A DNA stretch of 64,000 bases from contig JBDWTN010000007.1 in NCBI GenBank assembly GCA_039984955.1, positions 434,001-498,000 of the forward strand, in the 5' to 3' direction. A program made the position numbers and the translations under genes. Below, in pieces: positions 1 to 9,446 of this stretch (position 1 is its first letter; each line of letters opens with the position of its first letter). A model generated the notes under the pieces. The model was not told where the DNA came from. It did no database searches and saw nothing but the letters and a program-made list of their open reading frames with translations. The DNA is from Marinobacter alexandrii (GTDB taxonomy: Bacteria > Bacteroidota > Bacteroidia > Cytophagales > Cyclobacteriaceae).

Positions 1-550
1 TACTTTCGCAAATATTACAAGGAGCTCCTACAGGTACATAGAGCTTGCCATCGGGTCCGAAGGCTATATATTTCCAGCCATGATGTCCATCAGTTGGATA
101 ATCATCATAAATCTTTACAGGTTCAGGAGGGTTAGCCAAGTTCGTTTCTATATCGTCAAACCTCCAGAGTTTGGATACCTCAGCAACATATAATGACCCA
201 TCTTTAAAAGCGATACCATTTGGCATACGCATATCACTTGCAATCACATACTTTTCGTCTGCTTTCCAATCTCCATCTGTATCTCTCAAAGCATAGACCT
301 TATCTCCTCCTCTATTACTCACAAACAAAGTTCCATTTTCAGTTAGTGCCATTGATCGTGCATTATTAACTCTTGCAAACACATCAATTTTGAAGCCATC
401 TGGAAGTTGAATAGAATCTAGACTTAGTCCCTCGTATGATACCAGTGACACTTCTTCTTCCGCCGGCTCTTCCGGTTCAGTACTATCTGGAGATTTCGAT
501 GAACAGGAAGCGAGGAAAATCAATAGAATAGGTGAGAAAATTCTTAGCAT
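1..550 (-). CDS. PQQ-dependent sugar dehydrogenase-like lipoprotein (3' part missing)
   Basis: The reading frame begins with ATG at 550 and runs off the left edge, so about 183 N-terminal residues are visible. The start MLRIFSPILLIFLASCSS is a lipoprotein signal peptide with Cys at about residue 16, followed by a Glu-rich linker. After it come blades typical of glucose/sorbosone dehydrogenase-type beta-propellers: IQLPDGFKIDVFA, ARSMALTENGTLFVSNRGG, MPNGIAFKDGSLYVAEVSKLWRF and YIAFGPDGKLYVPVGAPCNIC. Family members oxidise sugars with PQQ in the periplasm, but many Bacteroidota homologues have no known substrate, so the enzymatic role is inferred. The family assignment is fairly secure; the substrate is unknown. 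Confidence 0.75.
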   Translation of the reverse strand, partial: MLRIFSPILLIFLASCSSKSPDSTEPEEPAEEEVSLVSYEGLSLDSIQLPDGFKIDVFARVNNARSMALTENGTLFVSNRGGDKVYALRDTDGDWKADEKYVIASDMRMPNGIAFKDGSLYVAEVSKLWRFDDIETNLANPPEPVKIYDDYPTDGHHGWKYIAFGPDGKLYVPVGAPCNICES

Positions 551-699
551 ATCGTTTTTTATTTCAAGTTAAATCATCCTATCGACAAAATGCATATTTC
601 GTGCATAGATCGAAGGATTTAATGGTTAAATAGAATAATTATCAAATCCTGTGTTTTGTTATCTAGATTCGAAAATTCAAAACATTTCATGTTTTTCTT

Positions 700-2694
700 T
701 TGGTGGTAATACGGTTTCTAATCATCTTTCCCCTTGTGGTGCAATCCATTTCAGGGTTTGCCCAAAATCAATCTTTTGATTATAACGGTAAAGTAATACC
801 TCTAAGAGGAGACTGGAGCCTTGTTATGGGGTCATTTCTTTCCTATAAAGAAGTATTGGAAGATTCTTCCGCAACCCAGATCCAAGTGCCAGGAACATGG
901 AATGATGTCAAATGGAATGAAGTTTCTATAGGTCCTTATGGGTATGGCACATACTATACGACGGTAATCCTTGATAAGACAATTAAAAATCAAACGCTGG
1001 CGCTGGATGTTTCTGAAATAAGCCTGGCCTACCAACTATACATTAATGATCAATTCATTGGTCAGGTAGGTACGCCAGGAACAAGTAAAGAAAATACCGA
1101 TCCTAAAATTGATGCTGAGGTCTTTGAATTCAACGCTTCACCCGGAGACACATTAGCCCTCATTTTTCATATCAGTAACTTCAGTCATGAAAGTGGAGGA
1201 TTGTGGTATGAGCCTAAAATCGGCCCTAGCGACAAAGTGCTGAGAAAGCATGATCTAAACAAATTTATTACACTGATTATGATAGGATGTATACTAATCG
1301 GTGGTGTTTTCCAGCTTTACATTTTCCTTAGAAAGCAAACCGAGAAATCCGGCCTTTACTTCTCTCTGGTTTGTTTAACAATCATCATGTTAATGATATC
1401 TCGCGGAAGCATGCCGATAATGGATTTGTTTCCTAATACTAGCTGGGTGGTATTGAAAAAAATAGTTTATCTCGCTGTATTTCTCATTGGCCCTTCAAAT
1501 GCACTCTTTCTAAGAGAAATATTTCCCAGGTATTTCAATAAATATATTATTAATTCGATGGCCATTATTGGTTTAGTGCTTTTCTGTTTTACCCTACTAG
1601 TCTCTCCTCGGATAAGCTATGCATTGGTCCCATATCATCATGTCTACAATATCCTAATAGGGATCTACTTATTCATTGTATTGATAAAAACTGCTATTGA
1701 TAATAAGTTTGGAGCAAGGTTCCTGTTAATAGGGTATTTATCTGGATTTTTCGCCGTACTCCACGACATACTCAGCAGCCAATATATTATCCCTGGGTAT
1801 TCCTTTTCAATGATTCATGTGGGTATCCTTCTATATATGCTCCAATTAATGGCACTATTAGGCGGGCGATACCTTTTCGCATTGGAAGGAAAAGAACAGC
1901 TTTCAAACCATCTGAAGAAAGTCAATAAAGAATTGGAAGAAATTGTTGCAAGAAGAACTAAAGCACTGAAAGACAAAAGTGATATAATTGAATTAAAGAA
2001 TGCAGAACTAGAGAAAGCCATTAAGGAAAAAGACCATCTCATGGCTGTAGTTGCACATGATTTAAAGGCCCCTCTTTCAAGCATTCAGGGAATCAGTGAT
2101 CTCATGAAGTCAGATCTCAAGGGACAAACCGCAGAATTCAATGAGATGATCAAAAAAGTATCTATCGATGGAAGAGAGATGATAGATAACTTAACAGAAC
2201 TAAAAACCTACGAGCAAAGTGATTTTAAGGTAACTAAAACAGTTTTTAAACTACCTGATTTTTTCGAACAGAAGAAGATCACCTATGAACTGATTGCCGA
2301 AAACAAAGAAATAAACCTACGCTCCAAGTTGTCATCTAGACGGAAAAAGATTCTTTCAGACTCAAATATGCTTGGTAGAATAGCAGATAACTTACTGTCA
2401 AATGCATTAAAATTCACTCAAAAAGGCTGTATCGTTAATTTCTTGATATCTGTCAAAAAAGGAAACCTAATACTTATTGTTAGCGATAATGGGCCTGGTT
2501 TTAGTGAAAAAGACAAAGACAGCATTTTCAAAGAATTTCAAAAACTTTCTGCTAGACCGACAGCAGGAGAAAGCTCTGCTGGACTTGGCTTATCTATCGT
2601 AAAAACTCTTGTGGACAAATTAGAAGGAAGCATTGAACTGGAAAGTGAAAAAGGAGATGGCGCAAAGTTCACCGTCACGATTCCTCTTAACTAA
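700..2694 (+). CDS. 7TMR-DISM sensor histidine kinase
   Basis: A 664-residue membrane sensor kinase. A signal peptide (residues 1-22) is followed by a periplasmic jelly-roll-like sensory domain (about 25-165), seven predicted membrane segments (about 188-400), a short coiled coil, and a HisKA/HATPase_c kinase core. The phospho-acceptor is H453 in VVAHDLKAPLSS; the N box is DNLLSNALKFT, the G boxes are DNGPGFS and AGLGLSIVKTL. This layout is that of 7TMR-DISM kinases, whose extracellular domain is thought to sense small ligands, often carbohydrates. No response regulator is adjacent, so its partner is elsewhere. No ATG fits: the start is TTG at 700 or GTG at 703, and the in-frame stop upstream (664-666) leaves little room for anything longer. 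Confidence 0.85.
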   Translation: MVVIRFLIIFPLVVQSISGFAQNQSFDYNGKVIPLRGDWSLVMGSFLSYKEVLEDSSATQIQVPGTWNDVKWNEVSIGPYGYGTYYTTVILDKTIKNQTLALDVSEISLAYQLYINDQFIGQVGTPGTSKENTDPKIDAEVFEFNASPGDTLALIFHISNFSHESGGLWYEPKIGPSDKVLRKHDLNKFITLIMIGCILIGGVFQLYIFLRKQTEKSGLYFSLVCLTIIMLMISRGSMPIMDLFPNTSWVVLKKIVYLAVFLIGPSNALFLREIFPRYFNKYIINSMAIIGLVLFCFTLLVSPRISYALVPYHHVYNILIGIYLFIVLIKTAIDNKFGARFLLIGYLSGFFAVLHDILSSQYIIPGYSFSMIHVGILLYMLQLMALLGGRYLFALEGKEQLSNHLKKVNKELEEIVARRTKALKDKSDIIELKNAELEKAIKEKDHLMAVVAHDLKAPLSSIQGISDLMKSDLKGQTAEFNEMIKKVSIDGREMIDNLTELKTYEQSDFKVTKTVFKLPDFFEQKKITYELIAENKEINLRSKLSSRRKKILSDSNMLGRIADNLLSNALKFTQKGCIVNFLISVKKGNLILIVSDNGPGFSEKDKDSIFKEFQKLSARPTAGESSAGLGLSIVKTLVDKLEGSIELESEKGDGAKFTVTIPLN

Positions 2695-2736
2695 AAAATG
2701 TTTGGCATCTGGGAATCTCCTGAATAGTATTGAAGT

Positions 2737-2745
2737 TACTTTTGC
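2737..2745 (+). promoter_or_regulatory. TAnnTTTGC promoter box, leaderless geometry
   Basis: TACTTTTGC matches the Bacteroidota -7 box TAnnTTTG and ends three bases before the ATG of the ABC-F gene. Transcription would then start at or next to the ATG. No convincing -33 box is visible. See the finding on six such sites. Confidence 0.5.
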
Positions 2746-2748
2746 GGC

Positions 2749-4623
2749 ATGATTGATATCACAAATCTATCTTACTTCATAGGCGATAGACCTTTATACG
2801 ATGAGGCATCTCTTTTTATTGGTCCAAAAGATAAAATTGGTCTTATTGGATTGAATGGAACTGGTAAGTCTACTTTGCTAAAAATGATGGTGAATGATGT
2901 GCAGCCATCAGGCGGTAAGATATCTATGAGTAAGGACACGACCATAGGTTTCTTAAATCAAGATCTTCTTTCCTTTCAGACACAGGATTCCATTCTGTCA
3001 GTCGCTATGCAGGCTTTTGCATCCACACTTGCTATCCAAAAAGAGATTGATAAAGTCATCAAAGAAATGGAGGAAAACTACCGGGATGAACTGGTAGGCA
3101 AATTGGCAAAGTTGCAAGAGCGATTTGAAGCGCAGGAAGGTTATACACTTCAATCAAAAGCTGAAGAAATTTTAGAAGGTATTGGGTTTAAAACATCTGA
3201 TCTAACAAGACCTTTAAGTGAATTTTCAGGGGGATGGAGAATGCGAGTCATGCTCGCTAAGCTCCTTTTGGAAAAGCCTAGCCTTTTGATGCTGGATGAA
3301 CCTACTAACCACTTGGACCTTCCTTCCATTCAATGGATTGAAAACTACCTTCAGTCATATGAAGGAGCCTACATCATTGTATCTCACGATAGAGAATTTT
3401 TGAATAGAACAGTCAACAAGATAGTCGAGGTTAGTCAGGCAAACCTCAATGTGTACTCAGGAAATTATGACTTCTATGAAGAAGAGAAAGCACTAAGAAA
3501 TGAGCTCCAGCAAAATGCCTTTGAAAATCAACAAAAAAAGATAAAAGAAGCAGAACGATTCATTGAGCGTTTTAAAGCCAAGGCTACAAAAGCATCTCAA
3601 GCACAATCCAAAATGAAGATGCTTGAGAAAATGGATCGTGTAGAAGAGGTGGTAGATGAGAACATGAAGGTGAATTTCAGGTTCAACTTCAAGACCCAAT
3701 CGGGAAGGCATGTAAAGCGACTTGAAAGTATTTCCAAGTCTTACGGAGACCTTCACATCTTGAATAATACGTCCATTGGAATAGAGCGAGGAGACAAAAT
3801 TGCTTTAATTGGAGCCAATGGAAAAGGTAAATCGACCCTTCTTCGCATAGTTGCAGAAACAGAATCATGCGAAGGGAAAGTCCAGACTGGACATAATGTA
3901 GTTAATTCTTTTTATGCACAGCATCAGTTAGAATCATTGGGCGTACAAAATGACTTGCTTGAAGAACTAAAACAAGCAGGTACTGGCAAATCAGAACTTG
4001 AGTTACGAAGTGTATTAGGTTGTTTTTTATTCTCTAGTGATGAGGTATTTAAAAAGATCAAGGTACTTTCTGGGGGTGAGAAATCAAGAGTAGCTCTGGC
4101 TAAAACCTTGATCTCGGAAGCTAACTTCTTACTATTAGATGAGCCTACCAACCATTTGGACATGATGTCAGTAAGCATCTTAGTTCAAGCTCTGCAACAG
4201 TATGAAGGTACACTCCTATTGGTTTCTCACGATAGGCATTTTATTACCCAGGTAGCAAACAAGGTTTGGTATATAGAGGATCAGGAAGTAAAAGAATACC
4301 CAGGTACCTATAAAGAATTTGTATGGTGGTGGGAAAAAAATAATAAAGGACAAGACACCTCCAAGAAAGATGATCGACCAGCTGAAAAAAAAGTAAGTAC
4401 CAAACCCCGATCAAATAATGAAGAGCAGCAAGCCGCCAAGGAACTCAAACAGGTGGAGGGAAATATTGAAAAACTTGAGGCGACCATTGCTGAAATAGAG
4501 GAGCATTTAGCAAATCCAAAAGTCTATGAAAACCCTGATGAATATGAAAAATTAAATGTCTCCTATGGTCAAAAAAAACAGGAACTTACTGATCTAATGG
4601 AAAAATGGGAGGAATTAGCCTGA
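2749..4623 (+). CDS. ABC-F family ATPase (Uup/YdiF-like)
   Basis: A 624-residue soluble protein with two ABC ATPase domains and no membrane segments, the hallmark of ABC-F proteins that act on ribosomes. Domain 1 has Walker A GLNGTGKST (about 34-42), signature LSEFSGGW and Walker B LLMLDEPTNHLD. A charged linker helix follows (about 240-300), then domain 2 with Walker A GANGKGKST (about 355-363), signature LSGGEKS and Walker B FLLLDEPTNHLD. The C-terminal 70-80 residues form a Uup-like coiled coil that binds nucleic acid in relatives. Housekeeping members resolve stalled ribosomes or assist assembly; a resistance role is not indicated. The next gene starts 8 bp downstream and is probably cotranscribed. 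Confidence 0.92.
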   Translation: MIDITNLSYFIGDRPLYDEASLFIGPKDKIGLIGLNGTGKSTLLKMMVNDVQPSGGKISMSKDTTIGFLNQDLLSFQTQDSILSVAMQAFASTLAIQKEIDKVIKEMEENYRDELVGKLAKLQERFEAQEGYTLQSKAEEILEGIGFKTSDLTRPLSEFSGGWRMRVMLAKLLLEKPSLLMLDEPTNHLDLPSIQWIENYLQSYEGAYIIVSHDREFLNRTVNKIVEVSQANLNVYSGNYDFYEEEKALRNELQQNAFENQQKKIKEAERFIERFKAKATKASQAQSKMKMLEKMDRVEEVVDENMKVNFRFNFKTQSGRHVKRLESISKSYGDLHILNNTSIGIERGDKIALIGANGKGKSTLLRIVAETESCEGKVQTGHNVVNSFYAQHQLESLGVQNDLLEELKQAGTGKSELELRSVLGCFLFSSDEVFKKIKVLSGGEKSRVALAKTLISEANFLLLDEPTNHLDMMSVSILVQALQQYEGTLLLVSHDRHFITQVANKVWYIEDQEVKEYPGTYKEFVWWWEKNNKGQDTSKKDDRPAEKKVSTKPRSNNEEQQAAKELKQVEGNIEKLEATIAEIEEHLANPKVYENPDEYEKLNVSYGQKKQELTDLMEKWEELA

Positions 4624-4631
4624 CCTGAGAG

Positions 4632-5093
4632 ATGAAAACACTCTATATCAAGCAAACAAAACCACAAAAGTACCTATACATACTGATGGGAGCAATCTTC
4701 ATCTTTCAGGGTATAGTGGGTCTTATGAAAGATGTAACTGAAATTTCATTTTGGTTCGGTTTCCCTCAGTTAGGTTTTGGAATCTTTTGCGGACTCTATG
4801 CTTTTTCTATCATCAAGCCTTCATCAATCAATTCTCCTAGAATTTTTTTAGGAGAAGAAGATATTACACTTCATCTGGGACTTCCATTAAAAAAGCCTAA
4901 AACAATTGCTCATTCAGACATAAAGTTGATTCAACTTAAACCTGAACAGCTAAGTGTCATAACCAAGGAGTACGATTTCACTCATTCTATTAGTTATGAA
5001 GCGCCTAATAAGGAGGAAACTATGAGTGAATTGGCAGATTATGCCAAAGAAAAAAATCTTCCTGTTGAAAGGCTCTCCTATCGAAACGTATAA
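4632..5093 (+). CDS. Hypothetical membrane protein, 153 aa
   Basis: It begins 8 bp after the ABC-F stop and is probably translated from the same message. Residues 12-35 and 45-65 are hydrophobic and form two membrane helices. The remaining soluble part (about 75-153) looks mostly beta-stranded and could be a PH-like fold, as in other bacterial proteins with two helices and one such domain, but no conserved motif confirms this. I do not recognise the family. It meets the next gene tail to tail, 16 bp away. Confidence 0.6.
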   Translation: MKTLYIKQTKPQKYLYILMGAIFIFQGIVGLMKDVTEISFWFGFPQLGFGIFCGLYAFSIIKPSSINSPRIFLGEEDITLHLGLPLKKPKTIAHSDIKLIQLKPEQLSVITKEYDFTHSISYEAPNKEETMSELADYAKEKNLPVERLSYRNV

Positions 5094-5109
5094 GACTTCA
5101 GATTAAAGC

Positions 5110-5775
5110 TTATAATTGACTGCTGTAATCTTCAAGCTCGTTTCTCAACGATTGAGCTCTATTCCTAACATTATCATAAAAGCCACATTTAGCAATGAAA
5201 AGATATCGGTAGGCAAATATCATATTGCGAAACTCATCTTTAGGTAAAAATTCTGGGTTGAGAGACTGAGCAGAATTAAATCGAATTTGATTGATGTAAA
5301 AAGGCTTAACAAAGTCTCTCACATGCTCATTGATTGAAACATCATACTCACCTGTTCCTCTATAGTACTGTTCATATAAATCAACTATTTCGTTTCGAAT
5401 ATTAAAGTCATTAATCAGGTCCATTTTACCTGAAGCTTTCAAAGATTCATAGGTTGTGCGTTGAGGAGAAAAAGGAGGATTATATTGAATGGTTAAAATA
5501 TGATTCATTAATGCCGTATCACTGCCATAGGGTCTACCAATACTAGCCTCAGATAAGGTTACTAAAGACGTGGATATTCGATCATTCACTGAACGAAGTG
5601 TATCTAATGCTTGAATGTCTATGTCCAGGTCAGAGATTAAGCTTTCCAGGTATTTTCGTTCTAGTTTCTTACTATTGGATTCTTCTTTATATCCTTCCAG
5701 ATAAAAGGCAATGCTAATACCTAAGATGACCACCAAAAGGTTTGCTATATGATCTAGCCAATTAATATTCTTCAT
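5110..5775 (-). CDS. Membrane-anchored hypothetical protein (DUF6090-like layout)
   Basis: A 221-residue protein with one N-terminal membrane helix (about 8-28, IANLLVVILGISIAFYLEGY), then a long largely helical soluble part beginning with a charged coiled-coil segment (EESNSKKLERKYLESLISDLDID). This layout, a short N-terminus, one helix ending near an aromatic/charged boundary and a helical tail, resembles the DUF6090 group common in Bacteroidota, but the assignment is from general appearance only. Function is unknown. It is convergent with the preceding gene and divergent from the M48 protease gene. Confidence 0.6.
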   Translation of the reverse strand: MKNINWLDHIANLLVVILGISIAFYLEGYKEESNSKKLERKYLESLISDLDIDIQALDTLRSVNDRISTSLVTLSEASIGRPYGSDTALMNHILTIQYNPPFSPQRTTYESLKASGKMDLINDFNIRNEIVDLYEQYYRGTGEYDVSINEHVRDFVKPFYINQIRFNSAQSLNPEFLPKDEFRNMIFAYRYLFIAKCGFYDNVRNRAQSLRNELEDYSSQL

Positions 5776-5913
5776 GAATTAAAAATATAACAAATCCATT
5801 GGCATAATAAATTGAAACAAGAAGTAGTTAATAATTCATTTAACCAGAAAAAAATCCATTCCTCCTTTCCATATTGACGGGATGATTTTAACTTCATTGA
5901 AAATTTACCCATC

Positions 5914-6729
5914 ATGCGAAAAGCACTTTCATTCTCATTTATAGTCGTTGCTCTTATACTCATCCAATGTAAGAGTGTACCTCTTAGTGGTCGTTCGCAA
6001 CTGAGCCTTATCGGCAATGACAAGATTTTTCCCATGAGTTTTGATCAGTATGAGCAAGTGAAAAAGGAAAGCAAAATCATCAACGGTACCGATGAAGCAC
6101 GAATGATTAAGCGTGTAGGAACCAGAATACAACGAGCGGTAGAACAATATTTTAGAGAAGAAGGGAAACCCAACTATTTATCTGATTACAAATGGGAGTA
6201 TAATCTTGTTGATAACGACAGCACCGTGAACGCATGGTGCATGCCGGGCGGGAAAGTAGCTTTTTACACGGGTATCATGCCCATATGTAAAGATGAGCTA
6301 GGTGTAGCAGTAGTTATGGGACATGAGATAGCACACGCTATTGCAAATCATGGAGCCGAAAGGATAAGCACCCAATATGCAGCTCAAGCTGGTTTGGCTA
6401 CAGTTAGTATTTTATTGACTGGAGGAGGGAGCGGTCCTTCAATACCAGCCGAGGTAATCATGCAAGGAGCTGGAGCTGCTACCTCGCTTGGGATACTTGC
6501 ATTCTCAAGAAAGCATGAATCCGAATCTGACAAATTAGGATTGTATTTTATGGCAATGGCAGGTTACAATCCACAGGAAGCTCCAAAATTCTGGGAACGA
6601 ATGGCTGCTAATAGTGGTGGGGAAGCTCCACCGGAATTCACATCCACTCACCCGTCACACGATACAAGAATATCTGACTTGAAAGCTAACATGCCTAAAG
6701 CGATGGAATACTATCGCAAAAGCCAATAA
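5914..6729 (+). CDS. M48 family zinc metalloprotease lipoprotein (LoiP/YcaL-like)
   Basis: A 271-residue periplasmic metalloprotease. The N-terminus (MRKALSFSFIVVALILIQC) is a lipoprotein signal with the modified Cys at residue 19. The zinc site is HEIAH at 137-141, and the third ligand is expected at the Glu cluster in SRKHESESDKLG near residue 202. Relatives of this size are lipid-anchored peptidases that degrade misfolded outer-membrane proteins. The stop codon is immediately followed by the GTG start of the YitT gene, so the two form one transcription unit. All key residues are present. Confidence 0.88.
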   Translation: MRKALSFSFIVVALILIQCKSVPLSGRSQLSLIGNDKIFPMSFDQYEQVKKESKIINGTDEARMIKRVGTRIQRAVEQYFREEGKPNYLSDYKWEYNLVDNDSTVNAWCMPGGKVAFYTGIMPICKDELGVAVVMGHEIAHAIANHGAERISTQYAAQAGLATVSILLTGGGSGPSIPAEVIMQGAGAATSLGILAFSRKHESESDKLGLYFMAMAGYNPQEAPKFWERMAANSGGEAPPEFTSTHPSHDTRISDLKANMPKAMEYYRKSQ

Positions 6730-7704
6730 GTGAATAGATCTAGACCACTCTTTAAGCTTTTTAAGTCGTTAAAAGGATTATTAGGCTCAAGAGGAGAGCG
6801 AATTAGCGATATCACAATCGCTAGACAATCTATAGAGGTAAAAGATCAGCTTCTGAGGTGGGTGAAAGAACTCCTATTCCTAAGTCTGGGAATTCTATCT
6901 GCTGGTTTTGGCTTAAAGGGCTTTCTTCTTCCGAACGATTTTATCGATGGAGGAGTGACTGGAATATCATTGCTTACCCGTGTTATAACAGGCTATCCTT
7001 TACCCATTTTGATTGTAATCATCAATATTCCTTTCATCATACTTGGATATTTTCAAATCGGTAAGTCATTTGTTTTTAAAAGCATTCTTGCAATTGTAGG
7101 TTTAGCTTTTGCTCTAGCTTTTATAGAATACCCGACCATCACATCTGACAAATTGCTGGTAGCAGTCTTTGGTGGATTTTTCCTGGGAGCTGGAATAGGC
7201 CTTTCTGTGAGGGGCGGAGGTGTTCTTGACGGAACAGAAGTTCTCGCCATTTACCTAGGAAGAAAAACAGGATTGACCATTGGCGACTTAATTCTTGTCT
7301 TCAATGTTTTCATCTTTTCAACTGCAGCTTACCTCCTATCTATGGAGATTGCTCTTTATTCTATCCTAACCTATTTGTCGGCTTCAAAAACAGTTGATTT
7401 TGTCATCGAAGGTGTGGAAGAATACATTGGGGTCATTATCATTTCTCATCGGAGTGAAGCCATCCGTTTAATGATCACAGAACGTATGGGGCGTGGCGTA
7501 ACTATTTACAACGGCACTAGTGGATTTGGTCCGCGAGAAGAGCTAAAAGATACTGAGATACTCTACTCTGTAATTACAAGATTAGAGATTGCCAATCTTC
7601 AAAACAAGGTGAGACAAATTGATCCAAATGCGTTTATTGTTATGAATAGCGTAAAAGATCTAAAAGGTGGAATGATCAAAAAAAGACAGTTTAAAGAGCA
7701 TTAG
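6730..7704 (+). CDS. YitT family membrane protein (DUF2179)
   Basis: A 324-residue protein starting with GTG directly after the stop of the M48 gene (no gap). An N-terminal cytoplasmic region of about 45 residues is followed by five or six membrane helices (about 50-210), with family-typical GFLLPNDFIDGGVTGISLL and GIGLSVRGGGVLDGTEVLA, and a C-terminal DUF2179 domain (about 225-315; EEYIGVIIISHRSEAI, MGRGVTIYNGTSGFG). YitT proteins are widespread putative transporters of unknown substrate. No ATG lies before the first membrane helix, which supports the GTG start. Confidence 0.88.
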   Translation: MNRSRPLFKLFKSLKGLLGSRGERISDITIARQSIEVKDQLLRWVKELLFLSLGILSAGFGLKGFLLPNDFIDGGVTGISLLTRVITGYPLPILIVIINIPFIILGYFQIGKSFVFKSILAIVGLAFALAFIEYPTITSDKLLVAVFGGFFLGAGIGLSVRGGGVLDGTEVLAIYLGRKTGLTIGDLILVFNVFIFSTAAYLLSMEIALYSILTYLSASKTVDFVIEGVEEYIGVIIISHRSEAIRLMITERMGRGVTIYNGTSGFGPREELKDTEILYSVITRLEIANLQNKVRQIDPNAFIVMNSVKDLKGGMIKKRQFKEH

Positions 7705-7724
7705 TAGATTGCTCTCATAGAGAA

Positions 7725-8852
7725 CTACTCAAACTGACTCACTTCCAACCTCGGTATGATCTTGCAAGCATTTTTATAGTACACTTTTTTGAGTATCTCA
7801 TCGGAAAGACCTAGGCCATACATTCTCCAATAGGCATGGTACTTTTTATAGTACGGAAAATACTCATCTTCTGTCTCTAAGACCCGGAAATATGTGTAGA
7901 ACTCTTCTGGATTATATGCATCTTTTCCAAACAAGACTCGATCCTGATATTTTTCAAAAAATTGATTTGCTCTCCGTGGCTGTCTGCCAAACTCCGCAAT
8001 GACAGCTCCTATTCCAAAGTAAACATTCGGATAGATATCTAAATGTTTTCCTGCTTTATCCAAATCATTGGCCATCCATCCCATGTGGGCATTTACAAAA
8101 GTGGTTTTTGGATGTTTTTTAAAGATGTTGTGCTGCTCTGCAATGATTTGCTCAAATGGGGCCGGATTCTCTGCTCCTCTTTTTCTTCCTGGTCTTAGTT
8201 TCAATTCCAACCATCGTTCATTGTCAGCATCCATTGGGTCCCAAAAAGAAGCAGGATCTGCCGCATGGATAAGTACTGGTATCCCCAATTCACCACACTT
8301 TGCCCAAATAGGATCTATTCTAGGATCATCAATTGCTACTCTATTTCCATCCATATCTTGGTAGCTAAGACCAAGACTCTTATAAATTTTTAATCCTCTA
8401 GCTCCCGCTTTTACATCTTCTTCTAATTCTTTTACAGCTTTCTCTGTCCAACCTTTATCGCCAATATTTTTGAATGATACATTCGTAAAAACAATGATTC
8501 TATTAGGAGCTTCTCCCTCCACCCTTCTAACCATCCCTGCTAAGTATTCTTGCGTACCTATATCTCTGGTTTCGCGGCTAAATCCTCTACCACTTAGATT
8601 AATCATAGCTCCCATATTCAATTCATCCATCTCCTCTACCAATGAAGCAACTCGATCTTTCGTAAGATTCCATTGATGGCTGTGAATATCCACAAAAGGA
8701 AACTTCGCTCTTCGTACAGGATTTTCTGGAACCACTAACGTTGATGTGGGATTGTACTCCTCGAAACTCATCTCTGGATCAGAGGTCTCTGCCTCCTGTG
8801 CAACTAGTGAACAAAAAGTGAAGCTGATAAGAATAAAAAGTTTTTGTCGCAT
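7725..8852 (-). CDS. Secreted amidohydrolase (amidohydrolase_2 type)
   Basis: A 375-residue protein with a cleavable signal peptide (MRQKLFILISFTFCSLVAQ). The TIM-barrel metal site is visible: HxH at 57-59 (DIHSH), a barrel Lys in GLKIYKSLG, His in VLIHAADPASFW and in TFVNAHMGW, and the late Asp in VLFGKDAYNPEE. This pattern fits amidohydrolase_2 enzymes (decarboxylases and hydrolases on carboxylated or lactone substrates). The periplasmic location is unusual for decarboxylases, so a hydrolytic role is more likely. It is divergent from the deaminase gene and apparently monocistronic. Confidence 0.82.
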   Translation of the reverse strand: MRQKLFILISFTFCSLVAQEAETSDPEMSFEEYNPTSTLVVPENPVRRAKFPFVDIHSHQWNLTKDRVASLVEEMDELNMGAMINLSGRGFSRETRDIGTQEYLAGMVRRVEGEAPNRIIVFTNVSFKNIGDKGWTEKAVKELEEDVKAGARGLKIYKSLGLSYQDMDGNRVAIDDPRIDPIWAKCGELGIPVLIHAADPASFWDPMDADNERWLELKLRPGRKRGAENPAPFEQIIAEQHNIFKKHPKTTFVNAHMGWMANDLDKAGKHLDIYPNVYFGIGAVIAEFGRQPRRANQFFEKYQDRVLFGKDAYNPEEFYTYFRVLETEDEYFPYYKKYHAYWRMYGLGLSDEILKKVYYKNACKIIPRLEVSQFE

Positions 8853-8880
8853 ATGTCAGGTTTTATTTAAGGCAATAATA

Positions 8881-8888
8881 CAAATGTA
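8881..8888 (-). promoter_or_regulatory. TAnnTTTG promoter box for the amidohydrolase gene
   Basis: On the minus strand TACATTTG lies about 28 bp upstream of the ATG at 8852, a normal short-leader position for a Bacteroidota -7 box. The call rests on motif match alone. Confidence 0.45.
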
Positions 8889-8943
8889 AGACTGCATCGA
8901 ACGAGTCATTTATTTATTTGGTTCGATTTCGATGTGAGCTGGT

Positions 8944-8952
8944 TAATTTCGC
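8944..8952 (+). promoter_or_regulatory. TAnnTTTGC-like promoter box, leaderless geometry
   Basis: TAATTTCGC ends three bases before the ATG of the deaminase gene, with one mismatch to TAnnTTTGC. The geometry is the same as upstream of the ABC-F gene. Confidence 0.45.
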
Positions 8953-8955
8953 ATT

Positions 8956-9438
8956 ATGGAGCGACCTGAGTTTGACGATATATTTATGGAATTGGCAGTA
9001 AATCTTGCTAAACGATCTCATTGCATCAAACGACATGTAGGCGCAGTACTCACCAAAGACACCCGCATCATATCTATCGGGTACAATGGGCCACCCTCCG
9101 GAACGCATAATTGCGACGTAGAGTGGCCTGATGATGGATGCCCAAGAGACTCAAAAGGAAGCTGCTCCCTGGCACTTCACGCAGAACAAAATGCTATCCT
9201 GTATGCTGTTAAAAATAAGACCGATGTAGAAGGTGCTACACTCTATGTGACTCTATCACCTTGTATAGCGTGTGCTAGAATCATCTACACAACGAAAATC
9301 AAGAAAGTGATCTACTTAAAATCATATGCTGAGTACAAAGGAATACCGAGTGATGAAGGCGTTGACTTCTTGAGAAAATTTGGTGTAGAGGCCGAAAAAT
9401 ATGAAGGTTCGCTGGATAATGTAAGTGAGTTGGTTTAG
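8956..9438 (+). CDS. dCMP deaminase family protein (ComEB-like)
   Basis: A 160-residue cytosolic zinc deaminase. The catalytic zinc site is HAE (H75, E77 the proton shuttle) and PCxxC (C103, C106). An additional Cys-containing insert before it (NCDVEWPDDGCP) is typical of dCMP deaminases, which convert dCMP to dUMP to feed dTMP synthesis. The gene is complete and ends EGSLDNVSELV. Its 3' end (9367-9438) is duplicated in a diverged form at 13307-13380. The next gene starts 9 bp after the stop on the same strand. Confidence 0.88.
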   Translation: MERPEFDDIFMELAVNLAKRSHCIKRHVGAVLTKDTRIISIGYNGPPSGTHNCDVEWPDDGCPRDSKGSCSLALHAEQNAILYAVKNKTDVEGATLYVTLSPCIACARIIYTTKIKKVIYLKSYAEYKGIPSDEGVDFLRKFGVEAEKYEGSLDNVSELV

Positions 9439-9446
9439 AATTGAAT